Positions 56,536 to 64,000 of a stretch of 64,000 nt of DNA are shown here, in pieces (the first letter of the stretch is position 1; each line of letters opens with the position of its first letter). Source of the DNA: Betaproteobacteria bacterium HGW-Betaproteobacteria-9 (lineage in GTDB: Bacteria > Pseudomonadota > Gammaproteobacteria > Burkholderiales > Burkholderiaceae_C); the NCBI GenBank assembly GCA_002842215.1, contig PHCC01000001.1, positions 257,199 through 321,198 of the forward strand. The letters run 5' to 3'. Position numbers and translations under genes: made by a program. The notes below the pieces were generated by a model that had not been told where the DNA came from, searched no databases, and worked only from the letters and a program-made list of their open reading frames with translations.

Positions 56536-57858
56536 TCAGGCGACGGCCTCGGCCGGCGCCCAGCCGCGCACGTCGATCTGGCCGGTGACGGCGGCGGAGA
56601 TCAGGGCGGTACGGCGTTCTCGCAATAGTTCAACGGATAGAACGCCCTCGGCGATGAGTTCGTCGAAGTTTTCTGTCAGCTCAAGAAGGCGCGTTGCGAT
56701 CCGTTTTTGCTCACCGGGTGGTGGAAACGCCATCACAAGGGATCGGATTTCCTCGACGTTGATCCGTTTGAAGGTCGATCCGATCATGCAAAGTGCCAAC
56801 TGCTGGACGACAACCAAAGACCTTAGAACCAGTTGCAGAAAGTCCGGACTGGCCTGCTGTTCAATCCGACGGAGCAGGACAACGTCCTGCCCCATCGCAA
56901 ACGGCGGATGATCTGCGTGAACTTGTGCCACCTCCCCAACCGTTGCGTTCCTCGAAAAAATAAGGTCGCCTGGCTCTGGGTTGCGCTCCCCTTCGATGAG
57001 CAGTTGGTAAAAGTGCTCCGTGGTTCGCTTCGCCTCTTCAAGTTCGACCCAGCGGCTCTGAACCTCCCGAATGCTCGCCAACGGATAGCCCTCTTCGACG
57101 AACTCTGCAGTGACGTGTTTGCAGTCCGTCACGCTCCAGTGGCGCTTGAGCGCACTGACCTCCCAATGCGCCGGCACCTCGCCCAGCCACTCCACGCCCG
57201 AGTCCTTCATCGGTACCGACGGGTCCAGCCCCTTGGTCACGGCGTGGGAGATGACGGCCTGGCGCTTTTCCTTGAGCAGTTCGATGAGCCGTTCCTGCGC
57301 GGCCACCAGCGCGTCGATCTTGGCGGTTTCGTGGTCGAGGAAAGCTGCGATGAGCGGTTGTTCCTCCTTGGGCGGCAAGACAACCGGCAGACGCTTGAGG
57401 TCGGCAAACTTCATGGACTGTCGCAATCCGCCGCCCATTGAGTAGAAAACCTTGGTCGTGTCGTAGGCTCGCAGCAAGTGGGCCAAGAACCGCGGAGACA
57501 CCTCTTGGGGTCTTATGGCCAGATATGCGGAGGTGATGATCCCCGTTTGTTCAACAAGCGCCGACCGCTGGCTACGTTGGTCGTTCTGTAGGTCGGTGAG
57601 CCGAAGGACGATGTCGTTTGGCTGGACGATCTGATACGTCTCAAAAGACTCCGGAAGCAAGCCGTCGTTGGAGTTGATGTCTTTCTGGACCATGCGTCCA
57701 TAACTCAAAGACAGCAGGTTTGTCTCCAGCATCCCTTGATTGGAGTCGTCACACTCCTTCGCAGTCGCATACAGCGGGAGGACATCCCAAGTGCCTGGGA
57801 TCACGTCCACCCAAGGAATGCCGCTGTCCTTGTACGCCGGATACCGCGGAAAGCTCAT
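56536..57858 (-). CDS. hsdS: Type I restriction enzyme specificity subunit S
   Basis: HsdS sets the DNA target of the restriction and methylation complex. The 440-residue protein has two target-recognition domains (about 1-165 and 222-385), each ended by a conserved helical arm: QPLIAAFLDHETAKIDALVAAQERLIELLKEK first, then EQKRIATRLLELTENFDELIAEG. The second TRD begins MKDSGVEWLGEVPAHWEV. ATG overlaps the hsdM stop by four bases. The bipartite target cannot be predicted from sequence. Confidence 0.95.
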   Translation of the reverse strand: MSFPRYPAYKDSGIPWVDVIPGTWDVLPLYATAKECDDSNQGMLETNLLSLSYGRMVQKDINSNDGLLPESFETYQIVQPNDIVLRLTDLQNDQRSQRSALVEQTGIITSAYLAIRPQEVSPRFLAHLLRAYDTTKVFYSMGGGLRQSMKFADLKRLPVVLPPKEEQPLIAAFLDHETAKIDALVAAQERLIELLKEKRQAVISHAVTKGLDPSVPMKDSGVEWLGEVPAHWEVSALKRHWSVTDCKHVTAEFVEEGYPLASIREVQSRWVELEEAKRTTEHFYQLLIEGERNPEPGDLIFSRNATVGEVAQVHADHPPFAMGQDVVLLRRIEQQASPDFLQLVLRSLVVVQQLALCMIGSTFKRINVEEIRSLVMAFPPPGEQKRIATRLLELTENFDELIAEGVLSVELLRERRTALISAAVTGQIDVRGWAPAEAVA

Positions 57859-59597
57859 GCCGACAGCCCCTTGATCATGGCCAGGATGCGGTCGGTGGTC
57901 TGCTTGAGGTCGGCGTCGATCTCGGCCAGCGGGCGCGGGGGCTTGAAGACGTAGAAGTGGCGGTTGAACGGGATTTCGTAACCCACCTTGGTCTTCTCGG
58001 GGTCGATCCAGGCGTCGGGCGCGTGTGGCAGCACCTCGCGCTTGAAGTAGGCCTGCACGTCGTCACTGAGCGGCACATTTTCGGTGTCGCGCAGGGCGCT
58101 GTCGGGCTGGGGCTTGCCCTTTTGTTTGCCTTTGACACCCAGCACGGGCTGGCCGTGTTCGTCCTTCAGCGGGCGTTCCACGGTGATGGTGGTGTAGCCG
58201 AAGGCTTCGTTCTTGAAGATGCGGCTGACGGGTTTGCCCTCTTCCTGCGCCTCCACGAACTGGCCGAAGAGCTGGGTGATGCGCTCGATGTGGGCGTCGC
58301 CCAGTTCCTTGCGCTTGGACCCGAGGCTCTTGCGCATCTTCTGCCACCAGGCGCTGGCGTCGATGAGCTGCACCTTGCCCTTGCGGGCGGCGGGTTTGCG
58401 GTTGCTGATGATCCAGATGTAAGTGCTGATGCCGGTGTTGTAGAACATGTCGGTGGGCAGGCCGACGATGGCTTCCAGCAGGTCGTTCTCCAGCACGTAG
58501 CGGCGGATTTCGCTCTCGCCACTGCCGGCGCCGCCGGTGAACAGCGGTGAGCCGTTGAGCACGATGCCGAAGCGGCTGCCGCCCTCGGCGGCCGGGCGCA
58601 TCTTGCTCAGCAGGTGCAGCAGGAAGAGCATGGAGCCGTCCTACACGCGCGGCAGGCCGGGGCCGAAGCGGCCGTTGTAGCCCTGCTGCTCGTGTTCCTT
58701 GCGCACTTCCTTTTCGACCTTCTTCCACTCCACGCCAAAGGGCGGGTTGGCCAGCATGTAGTCGAACTTCTTGTGGGCGTGGCCGTCGTCGCTGAGGGTG
58801 TTGCCAAAGGCGATGTTGGCCACGTCCTGCCCTTTGATGAGCATGTCGGCCTTGCAGATGGCGTAGGACTCGGGGTTGAGTTCCTGGCCGAAGACCGTGA
58901 GCCGTGCCTGCGGGTTGTGCTCGGCCAGGTATTCACCTGCCACGCTGAGCATGCCGCCGGTGCCGGCCGTAGGGTCGTAAATGGTGCGCACCACGCCGGG
59001 CTTGCTCAGGACCTCGTCATCTTCAATGAAGATGAGGTTGACCATGAGCTTGATGACTTCGCGCGGGGTGAAGTGTTCCCCGGCGGTCTCGTTGCTGATT
59101 TCGGCGAACTTGCGAATCAGTTCCTCGAACACCAGGCCCATCTGCATGTTGCTGACCACCTCGGGATGCAGGTCGATCTGGGCGAACTTTTCGGCCACCT
59201 GGTAGAGCAGGCCGGCCTTGCTCAGACGCTCGGTCTGGGTCTGGAACTCGAAGTGGGCAAAGATGTCGCGCACGGCGGGCGAGAAGCCCTGCACGTAGCT
59301 GAAGAGGTTGTGGGTGATGTTGTCGGGGTCGCCCATGAGCTTCTTCATGTCCAGCGCGGACGTGTTGTAGAAGCTCTGCCCGGCCTTGCGCAGCAAAAAG
59401 GGTTCGGGGTTCAGGCCGGCCTGGGTCTTGTCGGCGTATTCGGCCAGCACGGCGGCCTTGGTGGGTTCGAGCACGCAGTCCAGCCGGCGCAGCACGGTGA
59501 ACGGGAGGATGACCTTGCCGTAGTCGGCTTGTTTGTAGTCACCGCGCAGCAGATCGGCGACGGACCAGATAAAGGCGGAGAGGGTTTGGTGGTTCAT
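57855..59597 (-). pseudogene. hsdM: Type I DNA methyltransferase subunit M interrupted by an in-frame amber codon
   Basis: The full frame is 580 codons and reads as HsdM: N-terminal helical domain (1-140), [11 protein letters not shown], AdoMet motif DPTAGTGG (208-215) and catalytic NPPF (284-287). Codon 319 is TAG (58641-58643) just after GLPRV, where relatives usually have a Ser codon; a TCG to TAG change is one substitution. The frame then continues unbroken (DGS, then ATG at 58631, MLFLLHLLSKM) to the normal end, so it is not a frameshift. Both catalytic motifs are in the first part (58641-59597). The second part (57855-58631) has its own ATG with an AGGA element made by the amber codon itself, so two polypeptides are possible. 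The 259 bases upstream (59598-59856) hold no gene and probably the operon promoter. Confidence 0.85.
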
Positions 59598-59856
59598 TGT
59601 TCTTGGAAGACCGGCGGTGCGAGTTGCCCAAGGCGTTCGACACCGAAAACGTTTATGTGCAGGCACATTTCCAGGACTGCTCAGCTGACATCGAATCTAC
59701 CCTACCAAAGGTAATGGCTACATGCCGGCCCTATTCAAAGTTTCTTCGTCAGTTTGTAGGGCGCAAGCTGGGCGGTTGGCTTCGCAGTTTTCAATCAAGA
59801 TTTTTCTGCAAACGACCTCAAACATCGGGCACAGCACTCATGACGGCGCCAGCGAG

Positions 59857-60468
59857 CTATTGCAGACATGAGAGCTTGCTGAGAAGACGCTCAAGGCTTT
59901 GCCCGAACAGTTTCAGCGCCTCGCCGGAGTGTTCATTGTGTTCCCCAAGCAACTCGGCATAGGTCTTCCAGTGCATGCCCTTTGGCCTGCCCCCGGGCAT
60001 GTTCAGGATGCCGTGAGGCCAGCCTAGCCGGTCGCGGACGTGATTGGCACGCCGCGCTGCCAAGTCTTCCTCGGTCTCGCGCTGCGAGCGGTATGCCAGC
60101 TGGAAGCAATGCCGGCAGGCATAGACGCCATCGCCGCTGTAGAGCAAGGCGACTCGGCGATCACAACTCGGGCATATCCACCACGGACGCTTACCGCCGT
60201 AATGGCAGTCGGTCCAGTCCAGCAGAATGGTGTTGGCGCAGTCCCGCCATGGCCCACCCCTCCAGCTTTGGCGATACGACAGGACCACACAGTCGTTTCC
60301 GACTCGGCCCAGGATGCTGGCCACCTCGGTTTCATTGCGTCTCCAAGTCCTGCAGAACACATTCCCCGGTATCAGCCTGCAATCCCGGTGCACACGGCGC
60401 ACATCGATCGAACGGAACTGATCGACACAGGGTTTCCCGTCGCGCCTGCCACTGTTTGAGCTTCCCAT
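59857..60468 (-). CDS. Zinc-ribbon protein of the island, function unknown
   Basis: 203 residues starting MGSSNSGRRDGKPCVDQFRSIDVRRV. The centre holds CPSCDRRVALLYSGD and CRHC, two CxxC knuckles of a probable zinc ribbon; the N-terminal half has many Trp and Arg. ATG at 60468 with AGAAAG upstream is preferred to a TTG at 60504. It is last in the minus-strand module that includes the primase-like genes, 85 bases beyond the Cys-rich gene. Probably nucleic-acid binding; no family name known to me. Confidence 0.7.
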   Translation of the reverse strand: MGSSNSGRRDGKPCVDQFRSIDVRRVHRDCRLIPGNVFCRTWRRNETEVASILGRVGNDCVVLSYRQSWRGGPWRDCANTILLDWTDCHYGGKRPWWICPSCDRRVALLYSGDGVYACRHCFQLAYRSQRETEEDLAARRANHVRDRLGWPHGILNMPGGRPKGMHWKTYAELLGEHNEHSGEALKLFGQSLERLLSKLSCLQ

Positions 60469-60552
60469 GGCCGGTCTTTCTTCTCGTGGATTTTCCGAAA
60501 TCAATAGTCAAGTCTGGTGCTACTGAGCTGCATTCCGACACCTGAGCGTCTG

Positions 60553-61098
60553 CTATGGGCAGGGAGCCGGTGTGGCTTGAAAACCGCAGCACCGCTGCAA
60601 GGTACTCACCAGCTCGTTGGCCAACTGCTCGTGCGCCACGTCGGCCTGCAAAGCTTTCGCGCAACGCCTGCGATGTGCACCCTGCAAATGGACACATTCC
60701 AGGCACAGCCGCCGATCGTCGCCCTCTCGGTCGCGGATCACAAGCTTGTCGGCCAGCCGCTCTCCATCGTCCAGGCTCAGGCCTTTGTTTGTGAACTGGG
60801 CCAGTCGTGCCACGAGGGTGTCGATTTCCTGTCCACTCATGGCGCCGCTGTGCGGCCAGCAGTAGCGGTCTAGATCGGTTTGTCGTTGCGCAGCAATGGC
60901 GTCGTCTTCATGTACGTTTGCGTCGTTGCTCGCTTCATGGTGCAACTGTGCCAGCAGGCCATCGCGGTTGGCTTTGATGACGATGCGCAGTTCAGGGGTG
61001 ATGCGGCTTGCCGGGCTGACCGCCAAACCCCCAGCGGGGTTCAGCGCCAGCACCAGCCCGGCTTCGTGAAGGGTGGCCAGTGCATTGCAGGTAATCAT
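60553..61098 (-). CDS. Small Cys-rich protein with TubC-like N-terminus, unknown
   Basis: 181 residues. The N-terminus (LATLHEAGLVLALNPAGGLAVSP to LRIVIKANRDGLLAQL) resembles the TubC-type docking fold often found at the start of mobile-element primase proteins. The C-terminus has CLECVHLQGAHRRRC and RCC, a likely metal site. ATG overlaps the DUF3987 stop (TGATG), so it is translated with the ATPase and may work as its partner. Confidence 0.6.
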   Translation of the reverse strand: MITCNALATLHEAGLVLALNPAGGLAVSPASRITPELRIVIKANRDGLLAQLHHEASNDANVHEDDAIAAQRQTDLDRYCWPHSGAMSGQEIDTLVARLAQFTNKGLSLDDGERLADKLVIRDREGDDRRLCLECVHLQGAHRRRCAKALQADVAHEQLANELVSTLQRCCGFQATPAPCP

Positions 61099-62753
61099 CA
61101 GAACACCTCCACGTCGTCACCAGACATCTCGCCCAACAGGTTGTCTGAGGATGTGTGCGAAGTCTGCGAAGTCTGCGAATTCTGCGAAGTGTGGCGCTGT
61201 GCCCGGCCCTGGCCTGACTTTGCCTGGTTGGCGAAATCTGCGAAGTGTGCGAAATCTTGCGGGATGGTCTGGCGTGCATCCTCCACATTTCGCAGGGTTC
61301 GCTCAGTTCGCAGCGCTTTGCTTTCCCCGTTTATTTCAACACCGACAACACGTTTCGCAGAGTTCGCAGGGTTCGCACTGGGTTTCCGGTAAATCTTGGT
61401 CCCACTGCCTGGTCCATTGGTACGCGCACGGGTTTCCACTTCGATGGCTGGCGGCGACTCCTTCAGCAAGTCGTCCAGCGCGGCGTCGAGCAGGTCTTTC
61501 GTGATGTGGCCCTTAAAGCATTTGGCCACCAGGTCCGTGCGGCTAGCATGCTCAAATTTTTCGATGTGCTCAAGGATGCGGCGAGCCGCGTCCTGGACCT
61601 TTTCAGATCTATCTTCCTCCTCCGCCGATGCAAAAATGAAGCGAACAGAGTCGGCCCAGTAGCGCACCCAGTGCAATGCCACGTCCAGGTGGTTCAGTTC
61701 AATGCGGTGGCTTTTGTCTGTCGGGGCAAAGAGCATCGCCAGCCTCAGCAGGTACGGTGCGCGACGAATGAGGAGCCCGGTGACGCGCTCACCACCCGTG
61801 CGGTCTTGCAGTTCACCCTGGTACACCCTCTTGTAGCGCTCGCGTGCTTCTGCGCTGAGTTCCAGCCGGGTTTGATCGGGCTCTGCATATCTGTCAGCTT
61901 GTGCAAAGCGCAGCACCTCGGCCGTACGCACCGTCAGTGCCTCCAAGTCTTCTTTGGTGGTAAAGCCGGGCATTGCATCAAGCCCGGGCTGTTCAGCCCA
62001 GATCATGATGAAGCGGTTGGCAAAGCCGTTTGACAGTTCGCGGGCCTTCATCAGGTCCACCAGCTCTGTCGGCGTGATATGCCCCAGCACGTTGATGTGC
62101 GGCTTGGTGGCCGACACGGGCGCTGTCTTGGTCGCAGGCTTGATGCTGGTGCCATCCCATGCATCGCGCAGAGCGGCCGACAAGGTGTTGCCATCCCTGC
62201 GTGTCTGGTGCAGCGTATTGGCGAACTCGCTTTCGAGCACCCAAAGCCGTTTGTCGTGGATAGCCTCCACATCGTCCTTGCCATCCTTGAAGCCGTCGTG
62301 GATTTTCATCACCAGCCCCTCACGGCTTGATAGCCCGCCGGTGTGGGATTGGAATGCCACGTCTGGGTGCAACTCCTCTAACTTGCGCAGGATGCGGGTT
62401 GCCAATTTGGTGGAGGTGCCTTTGCGACCGCGACCTGAGCGTCCGACGTGCAGAGCAAAAAGGCGCGGGTGGTGCCAGTCATCACCCACGGATAGATAGC
62501 AGCCACGGCCCAGCCCGGCCGCCAGCACGGTCATGAACGCCAGCGCCGCTGCATGCTCGTTCACCTCCCGGTTGGCTTTACTCGCGGCACGGGCAACATC
62601 GCCCACCAGTCCATACAGGCAGCCGGGGTCAGGTCGGGGTGCATTTCGGTGGGGATCACTCTCTGGCAACGCGGCGCCTACCGGATCGAAGCCGAAGCTC
62701 GTTTCTGCATCCAATTGAGCGGCCATGGCCTCGTAGTTATCGTGGGTTTTCAT
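61098..62753 (-). CDS. DUF3987 (YfjI-like) P-loop ATPase, candidate replication helicase of the island
   Basis: A 551-residue protein. HVGRSGRGRKGTSTK is a P-loop variant near residue 110; VLESEFANTL and VLGHITPTEL fit the Walker B and sensor areas of DUF3987 proteins, which act with primase-like partners in prophages and P4-like satellites. Residues after about 440 form a low-complexity, Ser/Thr/Ala/Asn-rich tail. The tail is coded by a DNA repeat array (see 61157-61376). Starts ATGA-overlapped with the CHC2 gene and overlaps the next gene. Confidence 0.85.
   Translation of the reverse strand: MKTHDNYEAMAAQLDAETSFGFDPVGAALPESDPHRNAPRPDPGCLYGLVGDVARAASKANREVNEHAAALAFMTVLAAGLGRGCYLSVGDDWHHPRLFALHVGRSGRGRKGTSTKLATRILRKLEELHPDVAFQSHTGGLSSREGLVMKIHDGFKDGKDDVEAIHDKRLWVLESEFANTLHQTRRDGNTLSAALRDAWDGTSIKPATKTAPVSATKPHINVLGHITPTELVDLMKARELSNGFANRFIMIWAEQPGLDAMPGFTTKEDLEALTVRTAEVLRFAQADRYAEPDQTRLELSAEARERYKRVYQGELQDRTGGERVTGLLIRRAPYLLRLAMLFAPTDKSHRIELNHLDVALHWVRYWADSVRFIFASAEEEDRSEKVQDAARRILEHIEKFEHASRTDLVAKCFKGHITKDLLDAALDDLLKESPPAIEVETRARTNGPGSGTKIYRKPSANPANSAKRVVGVEINGESKALRTERTLRNVEDARQTIPQDFAHFADFANQAKSGQGRAQRHTSQNSQTSQTSHTSSDNLLGEMSGDDVEVF
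61157..61376. repeat. Mirror-symmetric array of 9-bp GCGAA/TTCGC units inside the DUF3987 gene
   Basis: GCGAA occurs at 61157, 61166, 61175 and 61184, then at 61231, 61240 and 61249. The reverse complement TTCGC occurs at 61289, 61298 and 61307, then at 61354, 61363 and 61372. Within each cluster the spacing is exactly 9 bp. The first seven point one way and the last six the other, and corresponding clusters are offset by exactly 65 bp on each side of a centre at about 61271. Looks like an iteron-type binding array. Confidence 0.8.
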
Positions 62754-63217
62754 GATGCGAAGTCCTCCACGATGCGGTTGATGCGCCCGGCGCAGATCAG
62801 TAGTCGAGCACGGTCGGCATCGTTGAGCGCCCGACCATGGGCCACGTTTCCAGCGGCCACCGCTACCAGGGTGGCTTCAAAACCCAGCACTTCCAGCGCG
62901 GCGCGGGGTGGCAGCGCTGCGGGCTTTTGCGGTCGGTGTGGCTTGCCATCCTCAACCCATGCTCCCATTGCCTTGGCAGCGTCTGTGAACTCAAGGCCGT
63001 GCATCTGCATGTGGTGAGCCAGCACATCACCCCCTTTGACGTCGCAGGCCATGCACACCCAGGCCCCCGTGGCCATGTTGATCCGCATGGAGTCGCTGCC
63101 ACCATGAAAGCGGCATTCGGAGGTCTTCCACTTCGCGTTTCGTGGGCCGGTCAGCTGAAGGCCCTCGCCTTCATAGTAGGCAACCGGGTCCGGTAGTCGG
63201 TCGCGATCAAAGCTCAC
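62750..63217 (-). CDS. CHC2 zinc-finger primase-like protein
   Basis: 155 residues with a CHC2-type zinc motif: Cys35 and His38 (ECRFHGG), then Cys55 and Cys58 (CMACD), followed by VKGGDVLAHHM. This is the DNA-binding finger of DnaG-type and P4-type primases, but no TOPRIM or AEP catalytic domain is present here. It could supply template recognition to the DUF3987 ATPase. GTG start with GGAGG six bases upstream. The stop overlaps the DUF3987 ATG. Confidence 0.85.
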   Translation of the reverse strand: MSFDRDRLPDPVAYYEGEGLQLTGPRNAKWKTSECRFHGGSDSMRINMATGAWVCMACDVKGGDVLAHHMQMHGLEFTDAAKAMGAWVEDGKPHRPQKPAALPPRAALEVLGFEATLVAVAAGNVAHGRALNDADRARLLICAGRINRIVEDFAS

Positions 63218-63492
63218 AGGCGGCCTCCAATCTGCTCAAGAAAACGACGCACGGCGTCGATGGTGGGCAGGTGCTGCACCAGTCCCCAGCGCTCAGCCCA
63301 ATAGGTCACCTGGCCTTTTGCCGGGTTTGTGCGTTGCAGGTCGTGCCCCTTCAGGGCGAAGTCGTCCTGCAGCGACGAAAACACTTTGTTTTGAACCGGT
63401 GCCGTGGGAAAATCTGATTTGTTGATCGTGCTGCCTGCCGTGGGACTGCCATCCCCGGCGGGCATTTCTTTCGAGGAGGTGTTGATCGCCAT
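63214..63492 (-). CDS. Small island protein, function unknown
   Basis: 92 residues starting MAINTSSKEMPAGDG. The C-terminal half (VTYWAERWGLVQHLPTIDAVRRFLEQIG) looks helical. A GAGGGG ribosome site precedes the ATG at 63492; a GTG two codons earlier is possible. The stop overlaps the CHC2 start by four bases, and it begins nine bases after the AlpA-like gene, so it is part of the same operon. Confidence 0.6.
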   Translation of the reverse strand: MAINTSSKEMPAGDGSPTAGSTINKSDFPTAPVQNKVFSSLQDDFALKGHDLQRTNPAKGQVTYWAERWGLVQHLPTIDAVRRFLEQIGGRL

Positions 63493-63501
63493 GTCCACCC
63501 C

Positions 63502-63759
63502 TCAAGCCGCCATCAAAACGGCCAGTTTTTCTGCGCGCTTGGCATGAAGTTGCTTCACCAGTGCGCGGATCTGATGGTCGCTTGCACCAGCAATGCGCGC
63601 CGCGTTGATGGCCTGTACTTCATCATCAGGCCAACCGCTTGACCGCTCCCCGATCTTGACCGGCTGCGTCCAAAGCCCTTCCCTGATGAGTCCGTAGATG
63701 CTCGCATGGGAGCGATATCCCGCTTCCGCCTTGCATTTTTCGATTCGCCAAATTGCCAT
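63502..63759 (-). CDS. AlpA-like helix-turn-helix regulator
   Basis: 85 residues starting MAIWRIEKCKAEAGY, with SHASIYGLIREGLWTQPVKIGERSSGWPDDEVQAINAARIAG. The SIYxLIxxGxxPxPVKIGxRxxxW pattern is the classic winged-helix of AlpA/phage-excisionase regulators. It begins the replication module, so it likely controls excision or the operon. Integrase genes usually lie on the far side; here that is past the window's right edge. Confidence 0.92.
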   Translation of the reverse strand: MAIWRIEKCKAEAGYRSHASIYGLIREGLWTQPVKIGERSSGWPDDEVQAINAARIAGASDHQIRALVKQLHAKRAEKLAVLMAA

Positions 63760-63885
63760 GATTGCCCGTCCTTATCCGGCGCTGATGACCGGTGTTGCGA
63801 TGGGCGTACTGTGGAATTTGGGGGCCTGAGCGAATAGGCAGCAAGGCCGTGAAAACTCGCCCCTTCAAACAGCGAAACTTGGGGA

Positions 63886-63896
63886 GGGGGGGGGGG
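63886..63896. repeat. Run of 11 G upstream of the AlpA-like gene
   Basis: A G11 tract preceded by GGGGA, about 127 bases before the regulator's start in the gene-poor right end of the window (63760-64000). Such tracts can slip in length. No gene is supported in these 241 bases. Confidence 0.6.
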
Positions 63897-64000
63897 AGAC
63901 CCGGGGCTGTCTGAATTTCTGTGTTCGAGGCTCCGTGTAGGGTCCATCAATTCAGATGAACCCGCGCCGCATATTACGCGGCAGGTCGTGTGAAGCGTTC

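Noticed and set aside
57855..58631. Independent 258-codon methyltransferase gene
   Set aside because: It is in the same frame as the upstream hsdM half, separated only by TAG and three codons, so it is treated as part of one interrupted gene.
58621..58660. Frameshift in hsdM
   Set aside because: Both halves lie in the same reading frame; the break is a single stop codon and not an indel.
61157..61376. CRISPR-like array
   Set aside because: Units are 9 bp with no spacers of constant length and there are no cas genes; the repeats are inverted about a centre.

Overview
The window reads as a chromosomal segment of a Burkholderiales betaproteobacterium, most likely family Comamonadaceae (Hydrogenophaga/Acidovorax-like). 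The reasons are high GC, the gene order rpsB-tsf-pyrH-frr-uppS-cdsA-dxr-rseP-bamA-skp-lpxD-fabZ-lpxA-lpxB-rnhB, a PHA-responsive PhaR regulator with a 3-hydroxybutyrate dehydrogenase nearby, and a fused CysNC. The genus is inference.

Region 1 (1-18.1 kb, all minus strand) is core housekeeping. It holds carA, a small unknown ORF and carB (cut by the window edge), preceded by the long envelope/translation cluster. That cluster makes ribosomal protein S2, EF-Ts, UMP kinase, ribosome recycling factor, undecaprenyl-PP, CDP-diacylglycerol, DXP reductoisomerase, the RseP protease, the BamA/Skp outer-membrane assembly factors and the first lipid A enzymes. Overlapping stops and starts (TGATG, ATGA) mark tight translational coupling.

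Region 2 (18.4-45.6 kb) is mixed core genome: NAD(P)HX repair, YggT, RNase R, tRNA-Leu(CAG), RimO, PhaR, tRNA-Val(GAC), RelA, a hydrolase, BDH, a SIMPL protein, an OmpR/EnvZ-type pair, IspD/IspF, Mfd, SerB, a thioredoxin-fold protein, YciH, a DEAD-box helicase and small conserved proteins. The same stretch ends with a DASS/SLC13 permease and CysQ.

Region 3 (45.6-49.3 kb) is sulfate assimilation: cysD and cysNC. CysD is read in frame from an upstream transposase-like helix-turn-helix domain without a stop, so it may be a regulator-enzyme fusion.

Region 4 (49.3-64 kb) is a genomic island, all genes on the minus strand. Its left edge carries two TTGTTCCCCG direct repeats that look like integrase arm sites; no integrase lies in the window. 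The island has two modules. The defence module is a type I restriction-modification operon: hsdM with an in-frame amber codon, hsdS, a PD-(D/E)XK DUF4268 nuclease, a class II Fic protein, hsdR, a HEPN-like/CBS protein and a 64-codon ORF. The replication module is AlpA-like regulator, small ORF, CHC2 zinc-finger primase-like protein, DUF3987 ATPase and a Cys-rich protein, as in P4-like satellites.

The most unusual signal is in the 3' part of the DUF3987 gene. Thirteen 9-bp-spaced GCGAA/TTCGC units form four clusters arranged as a mirror-symmetric inverted array. The clusters are read in different frames, which points to a DNA-level role such as an origin.
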